DNA from: Acerihabitans sp015654925
GTDB lineage: Bacteria; Pseudomonadota; Gammaproteobacteria; Enterobacterales; Enterobacteriaceae
Length of the DNA stretch: 64,000 nucleotides
Reading direction: 5' to 3'
Assembly (NCBI RefSeq): GCF_047324175.1
Contig: NZ_CP178732.1
Location: 4,526,001 to 4,590,000 of the forward strand
Shown here: positions 60,375 through 64,000 of the stretch, piece by piece
How positions within the stretch are numbered: the first letter of the stretch is position 1
Layout of the letters: the number at the start of each line of letters is the position of its first letter
Program-made: the position numbers and the translations under genes
Notes under the pieces: generated by a model
Databases searched by the model: none
The model's input: only the letters and a program-made list of their open reading frames with translations
What the model was told of the DNA's origin: nothing

Positions 60375-62012
60375 TTATTTCATCTGACGCTTTTGGTACT
60401 CGCCAGCCGCTTTGACGAAGCCGGTAAACAGCGGGTGGCCGTCGCGCGGCGTCGAAGTAAATTCAGGGTGGAACTGGCAAGCCACGAACCACGGATGATC
60501 GGGATATTCAATAATCTCGACCAGCTTGTTATCACCCGACAACCCGGCGATGCGCAGGCCGGCGGCTTCAATCGGTTTCAACAGCATGTTATTGACTTCA
60601 TAACGATGGCGATGGCGCTCGACAATGGTGGAGTCGCCGTACATAGCGCGCACCAGGCTGCCTTCGGACAACTGGCAGGCCTGGCTGCCCAGGCGCATGG
60701 TGCCGCCTAAATCGCTTTGTTCGGTGCGCTGTTCGACGCTGCCGTTTTCGTCACGCCATTCGGTGATCAATGCGACCACCGGGTACTTACAGTCTGGCAC
60801 AAATTCGGTGGAGTTGGCATTGTCCATGCCCGCCACGTGCCGGGCGAACTCAATCAGCGCCACCTGCAAGCCCAGGCAAATGCCCAGGTAAGGAATCTTG
60901 TTTTCACGCGCGTATTGCGCGGTCAGGATCTTGCCTTCCACGCCCCGGTAACCAAAACCGCCGGGGATCAGGATGGCATCGAGATTTTTCAGGATCTCCA
61001 CGCCGCGGGTTTCGACATCCTGGGAATCGATAAGCTTGATGTTCACCGTCAGGCGATTTTTCAGCCCGGCGTGCTTGAGCGCCTCAATCACCGATTTGTA
61101 CGCGTCCGGCAGTTCGACATATTTGCCGACCATGCCGATGGTGACTTCGCCGCCCGGATTGGCTTCCTGGTAAACCACCTGCTCCCACTCAGACAGATCC
61201 GCCTCGGGACAGTTCAAGCTGAATCGTTTACAAATATAATCGTCCAGGCCCTGTGATTTCAAGAGGGCCGGGATTTTATAAATGGAATCAACGTCTTTAA
61301 GGGAAATGACCGCTTTTTCCGGCACATTGCAGAATAAAGCAATTTTTGCCCGTTCGTTGGTGGGCACCGAGCGATCGGAGCGGCAAATCAACACGTCCGG
61401 CTGGATGCCGATGGACAGCAGTTCCTTGACCGAATGCTGGGTGGGTTTGGTTTTCACCTCGCCGGAAGCGGCCATATAGGGCACCAGGGTCAGGTGCATG
61501 TAAATGGTGTGTTCGCGGCCCACGTCCACCGCCATCTGGCGAATGGCCTCCAGGAACGGCATGGCCTCGATATCGCCCACGGTGCCGCCGATTTCCACCA
61601 GCACCACGTCATGGCCTTCGCCGCCCTCAAGGATGCGTTCCTTGATGGCATTGGTAATATGGGGGATCACCTGGATAGTGGCGCCCAGGTAGTCGCCGCG
61701 GCGTTCCTTGCGCAGCACATCCGAGTAGATGCGCCCGGTGGTGAAGTTATTGCGCCGCGACATTTTGGTGCGGATAAAACGTTCGTAATGACCCAGGTCC
61801 AGATCGGTCTCTGCCCCGTCTTCGGTCACAAAAACTTCACCATGTTGGGTTGGACTCATGGTACCCGGGTCCACATTGATGTATGGGTCCAGTTTCATGA
61901 TGGTAACGTTGAGTCCGCGGGCTTCGAGAATAGCCGCCAGCGAGGCTGCGGCAATACCTTTACCCAATGAGGATACGACCCCGCCGGTTACAAAAATATA
62001 ATTAGTTGTCAT
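60375..62012 (-). CDS. pyrG: CTP synthase
   Basis: A 545-residue enzyme, same length as in E. coli. The N-terminal amidoligase has the P-loop-like GGVVSSLGKGIAAASLA; the C-terminal glutaminase has the nucleophile Cys in PYLGICLGLQVAL and HPEFTSTPRDGHPLF. It makes CTP from UTP, ATP and Gln. Start set at MTTNYIFVTGG; the upstream extension of the frame crosses the promoter. Followed by eno. Confidence 0.99.
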   Translation of the reverse strand: MTTNYIFVTGGVVSSLGKGIAAASLAAILEARGLNVTIMKLDPYINVDPGTMSPTQHGEVFVTEDGAETDLDLGHYERFIRTKMSRRNNFTTGRIYSDVLRKERRGDYLGATIQVIPHITNAIKERILEGGEGHDVVLVEIGGTVGDIEAMPFLEAIRQMAVDVGREHTIYMHLTLVPYMAASGEVKTKPTQHSVKELLSIGIQPDVLICRSDRSVPTNERAKIALFCNVPEKAVISLKDVDSIYKIPALLKSQGLDDYICKRFSLNCPEADLSEWEQVVYQEANPGGEVTIGMVGKYVELPDAYKSVIEALKHAGLKNRLTVNIKLIDSQDVETRGVEILKNLDAILIPGGFGYRGVEGKILTAQYARENKIPYLGICLGLQVALIEFARHVAGMDNANSTEFVPDCKYPVVALITEWRDENGSVEQRTEQSDLGGTMRLGSQACQLSEGSLVRAMYGDSTIVERHRHRYEVNNMLLKPIEAAGLRIAGLSGDNKLVEIIEYPDHPWFVACQFHPEFTSTPRDGHPLFTGFVKAAGEYQKRQMK

Positions 62013-62063
62013 GCTGAACCTGAGATTTTGGGTGTAAAGACGGAATAACCAAGACGGGAAAAT

Positions 62064-62092
62064 AGTATACCTTAAGCGGGAATCCGCCACAA
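62064..62092 (-). promoter_or_regulatory. Candidate pyrG promoter
   Basis: On the minus strand TTGTGG (62087-62092) and TATACT (62064-62069) are 17 bases apart, about 50 bases before the pyrG ATG. The -10 is good and the -35 weak. Transcription would begin near a run of C. Confidence 0.45.
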
Positions 62093-62233
62093 ACGTTCGT
62101 TTTGCTAAATGTGATTCGGGCCCCACGGCCCCCGCGCCGGAACATGCTCCTGTCCCGGCCGGGATAATAGTTTGATTAACAAGAGGTTGGCAGAAAAAAC
62201 ATCGCTGGCGTCAACACAGCGGCAAACAATGGC

Positions 62234-63046
62234 TTATCCGGCGGTTTCCCGCTGTTTTATCTGCTGCCACGCGGCTTCCATCTCCTCAAGCGTAGCCTGG
62301 TGAAGGCTCTGCCCGCCGGCCAGAATAATCTCTTCCACCGCGCGAAAACGGCGCTCGAATTTGCGGTTGGCTTTTTGCAGGGCGGTTTCCGCTTTTTTGC
62401 CGAGGTGGCGGGTCAGGTTGACGGTGGCGAACAGCAGATCGCCCAGCTCTTCCTCCAGCTTGTCCTCATCCACCACCGCCTGGCGGGCTTCGTGCATCAC
62501 CTCGTCAATCTCCTCGTAGACTTTGTCCACCACCGGCCCGAGGGTGGTCCAGTCAAACCCCACCGTGGCGCAGCGCTGCTGGATTTTTTGCGCCTTCATC
62601 AACGCCGGCAGCGCCTCGGGAATATCATCGAGCGGGGAAAGGCGGGCCTTTTCCGCCCGTTCCCGGGCCTTGAGGGTTTCCCACTGGCCGGGCGGCGCTA
62701 TGCCGTCATGGCCGGCGTCCTGGCCGAAGATATGCGGATGGCGGCGCACCAGCTTATCGCTGATGGCGTCGCATACGTCTTCGAAATCAAACAACCCCTG
62801 CTCGCGCGCCATCTCGGCGTAAAACACCACCTGGAACAGCAGATCGCCCAGTTCGCTTTTCAAGTCGTCATAATCGCGCCTGGCGATGGCGTCCAGCACC
62901 TCGTAGGTCTCTTCCAGGGTGTAAGGGACGATGGTGTCGAACGTCTGCCGCCGGTCCCACGGACAGCCGGTCTGCGGGTCGCGCAGGCGGGTCATGATGG
63001 CCAGCAGGCGTGCCTGGGCGCCCGGGGTTACGGGGGATGCAGCCAT
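62234..63046 (-). CDS. mazG: Nucleoside triphosphate pyrophosphohydrolase MazG
   Basis: A 270-residue protein with tandem MazG domains. Each has the EExxE...ExxD metal motif (YTLEETYEVLDAI…LGDLLFQVVFYAEMA and VYEEIDEV…LEEELGDLLFATVNLTR). It hydrolyses NTPs and dNTPs and in E. coli lowers ppGpp effects. ATG 63046 is used because GGAG precedes it; an earlier ATG (63058) would overlap relA. In E. coli mazEF lies between relA and mazG; here the genes are one base apart, so the toxin-antitoxin pair is absent. Confidence 0.96.
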   Translation of the reverse strand: MAASPVTPGAQARLLAIMTRLRDPQTGCPWDRRQTFDTIVPYTLEETYEVLDAIARRDYDDLKSELGDLLFQVVFYAEMAREQGLFDFEDVCDAISDKLVRRHPHIFGQDAGHDGIAPPGQWETLKARERAEKARLSPLDDIPEALPALMKAQKIQQRCATVGFDWTTLGPVVDKVYEEIDEVMHEARQAVVDEDKLEEELGDLLFATVNLTRHLGKKAETALQKANRKFERRFRAVEEIILAGGQSLHQATLEEMEAAWQQIKQRETAG

Positions 63047-63047
63047 G

Positions 63048-64000
63048 TTATTCTCCATGCAGCCGGCGTGCGTCGATGACGTCCGGCAATTGATTCAATT
63101 TGGACAATACCCGGCCCAGAACCTGCAGATTATAAATTTCTATATCCATATCGATGGTGGCCAGTTGTTGTTTAATGTCGCTGCGGCTGGCGACGCCCAG
63201 CACGTTGACTTTTTCGTTGGCCAGGATGGTGGTGATATCGCGCAGCAGCCCGCTGCGATCGTTGGCCACTACCCTGACCACCAGCGAATAGCCGCTGGAA
63301 TAGCTTTCCCCCCACACCGCATCGACAATGCGTTCCGGGGCATTGGCCTGCAAGTCGGCCAATTGTTCGCAGTCGGCCCGGTGAATGGAGATGCCGCGCC
63401 CGCGGGTGATAAAACCGATGATTTCGTCGCCGGGAATGGGCTGGCAGCAGCGGGCGATATGATGCATCAGGTTGCCCACGCCTTCCACCACCACCCGGCC
63501 GTTGTCTTTGGAGCGCGGCACCGCCGGCGGTTTTTGCGTCAGCTGCTTGAGCGCCTCGCGATCCTGCTCTTCGGCGCTGGGTTTATTCAGCTTGCCCTGC
63601 AGGAAGTTAATCATCTGGTTGATGCGCACGTCGCCGCCGCCGATGGACGCCAGCAGCTCGTCCAGGGAGTTGACGTTATAGCGCGGCAGCAGCAGTTTTT
63701 CGGCTTCCTTGATGCTCAGGCCCAAATGTTCCAGCTCATCGTCCAGCAGTTGGCGGCCGGCGATAATGTTTTTATCCCGGTCCTGCTTGCGGAACCAGTT
63801 GTGGATCTTGGAGCGCCCCCGGCTGGTGGTGACGTATCCCAGGTTGGGGTTGAGCCAGTCGCGGCTGGGGTTGGGTTGTTTCTGGGTGATGATCTCAACC
63901 TGATCTCCCATGCGCAGCTGATAGGTAAAGGGCACGATGCGCCCGCTGATTTTGGCGCCGATGCAGCGGTGGCCGACGTCGCTATGGATATGGTAAGCGA
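63048..64000 (-). CDS. relA: GTP pyrophosphokinase RelA, C-terminal part (cut by window end)
   Basis: The 3' end of relA; the frame stays open to base 64000 and the synthetase domain lies outside. Visible parts: the end of the TGS domain (HRCIGAKISGRIVPFTYQL, GDQVEIITQKQPNPSRDW), the helical region, the zinc-finger-like segment (HHIARCCQPIPGDEIIGFITRGRG) and the C-terminal ACT domain (YSLVVRVVANDRSGLLRDIT). These regions sense uncharged tRNA on the ribosome. It directly precedes mazG. Confidence 0.97.
   Translation of the reverse strand, partial: AYHIHSDVGHRCIGAKISGRIVPFTYQLRMGDQVEIITQKQPNPSRDWLNPNLGYVTTSRGRSKIHNWFRKQDRDKNIIAGRQLLDDELEHLGLSIKEAEKLLLPRYNVNSLDELLASIGGGDVRINQMINFLQGKLNKPSAEEQDREALKQLTQKPPAVPRSKDNGRVVVEGVGNLMHHIARCCQPIPGDEIIGFITRGRGISIHRADCEQLADLQANAPERIVDAVWGESYSSGYSLVVRVVANDRSGLLRDITTILANEKVNVLGVASRSDIKQQLATIDMDIEIYNLQVLGRVLSKLNQLPDVIDARRLHGE

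Overview
The window is chromosomal DNA of a member of the Enterobacterales. Most proteins can be aligned almost residue by residue with their Escherichia coli K-12 counterparts, and the backbone order raiA-pheA-tyrA-aroF / rplS-trmD-rimM-rpsP-ffh / luxS-micA-gshA / tRNA-csrA-alaS-recX-recA-pncC / mltB / mutS-rpoS-nlpD-pcm-surE-truD-ispFD-ftsB / cysCND-iap / cysHIJ-queD-queE-eno-pyrG-mazG-relA is the E. coli 56-63 min order. The GC-rich sequence and several gene losses suggest a lineage outside the E. coli/Salmonella group, perhaps near Pectobacteriaceae or Sodalis; that placement is inference.

Layout. 0-14 kb: ribosome hibernation factor RaiA, the aromatic amino acid genes (with the pheL attenuator and a TyrR-type site at aroF), the rpsP-rimM-trmD-rplS operon, ffh, the luxS/MicA/gshA locus and yqaB. 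14-20.5 kb: three identical tRNA-Arg(ACG) genes plus tRNA-Ser(GCT), csrA, alaS, and the recX-recA SOS pair with a perfect LexA box. 20.8-29.4 kb is accessory: an amino-acid ABC importer without an ATPase gene, two unrecognised proteins, degraded reading frames, mltB, a PhnA-type protein, leuE, and a chromosomal Qnr pentapeptide-repeat gene very like QnrB. 29.6-45.4 kb: mutS and rpoS convergent, the nlpD-pcm-surE-truD-ispF-ispD-ftsB block, and a cysG-cysD-cysN-cysC sulfate activation/siroheme operon divergent from an iap homologue.

45.7-52.2 kb holds the most interesting unit: a five-gene operon (KbaZ, AgaS, KbaY, BadF-type sugar kinase, DMT permease) with a divergent DeoR/AgaR-type regulator. 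It lies between iap and cysH, the slot that carries the type I-E CRISPR-Cas locus in E. coli K-12. Read together it looks like a PTS-independent amino-sugar (galactosamine-type) pathway: import, phosphorylation, deamination/isomerisation to tagatose-6-P, then tagatose-1,6-bisphosphate cleavage. The intergenic region carries a near-consensus CRP site and three operator-like motifs.

52.2-64 kb: cysJIH, an exported alpha/beta hydrolase, the queD/queE pair for 7-deazaguanine synthesis, mazG-pyrG-eno, and the 3' part of relA running off the end. No CRISPR array, rRNA, insertion sequence or phage was seen. Start sites were reset by Shine-Dalgarno position and family N-termini where the longest frame was clearly too long.
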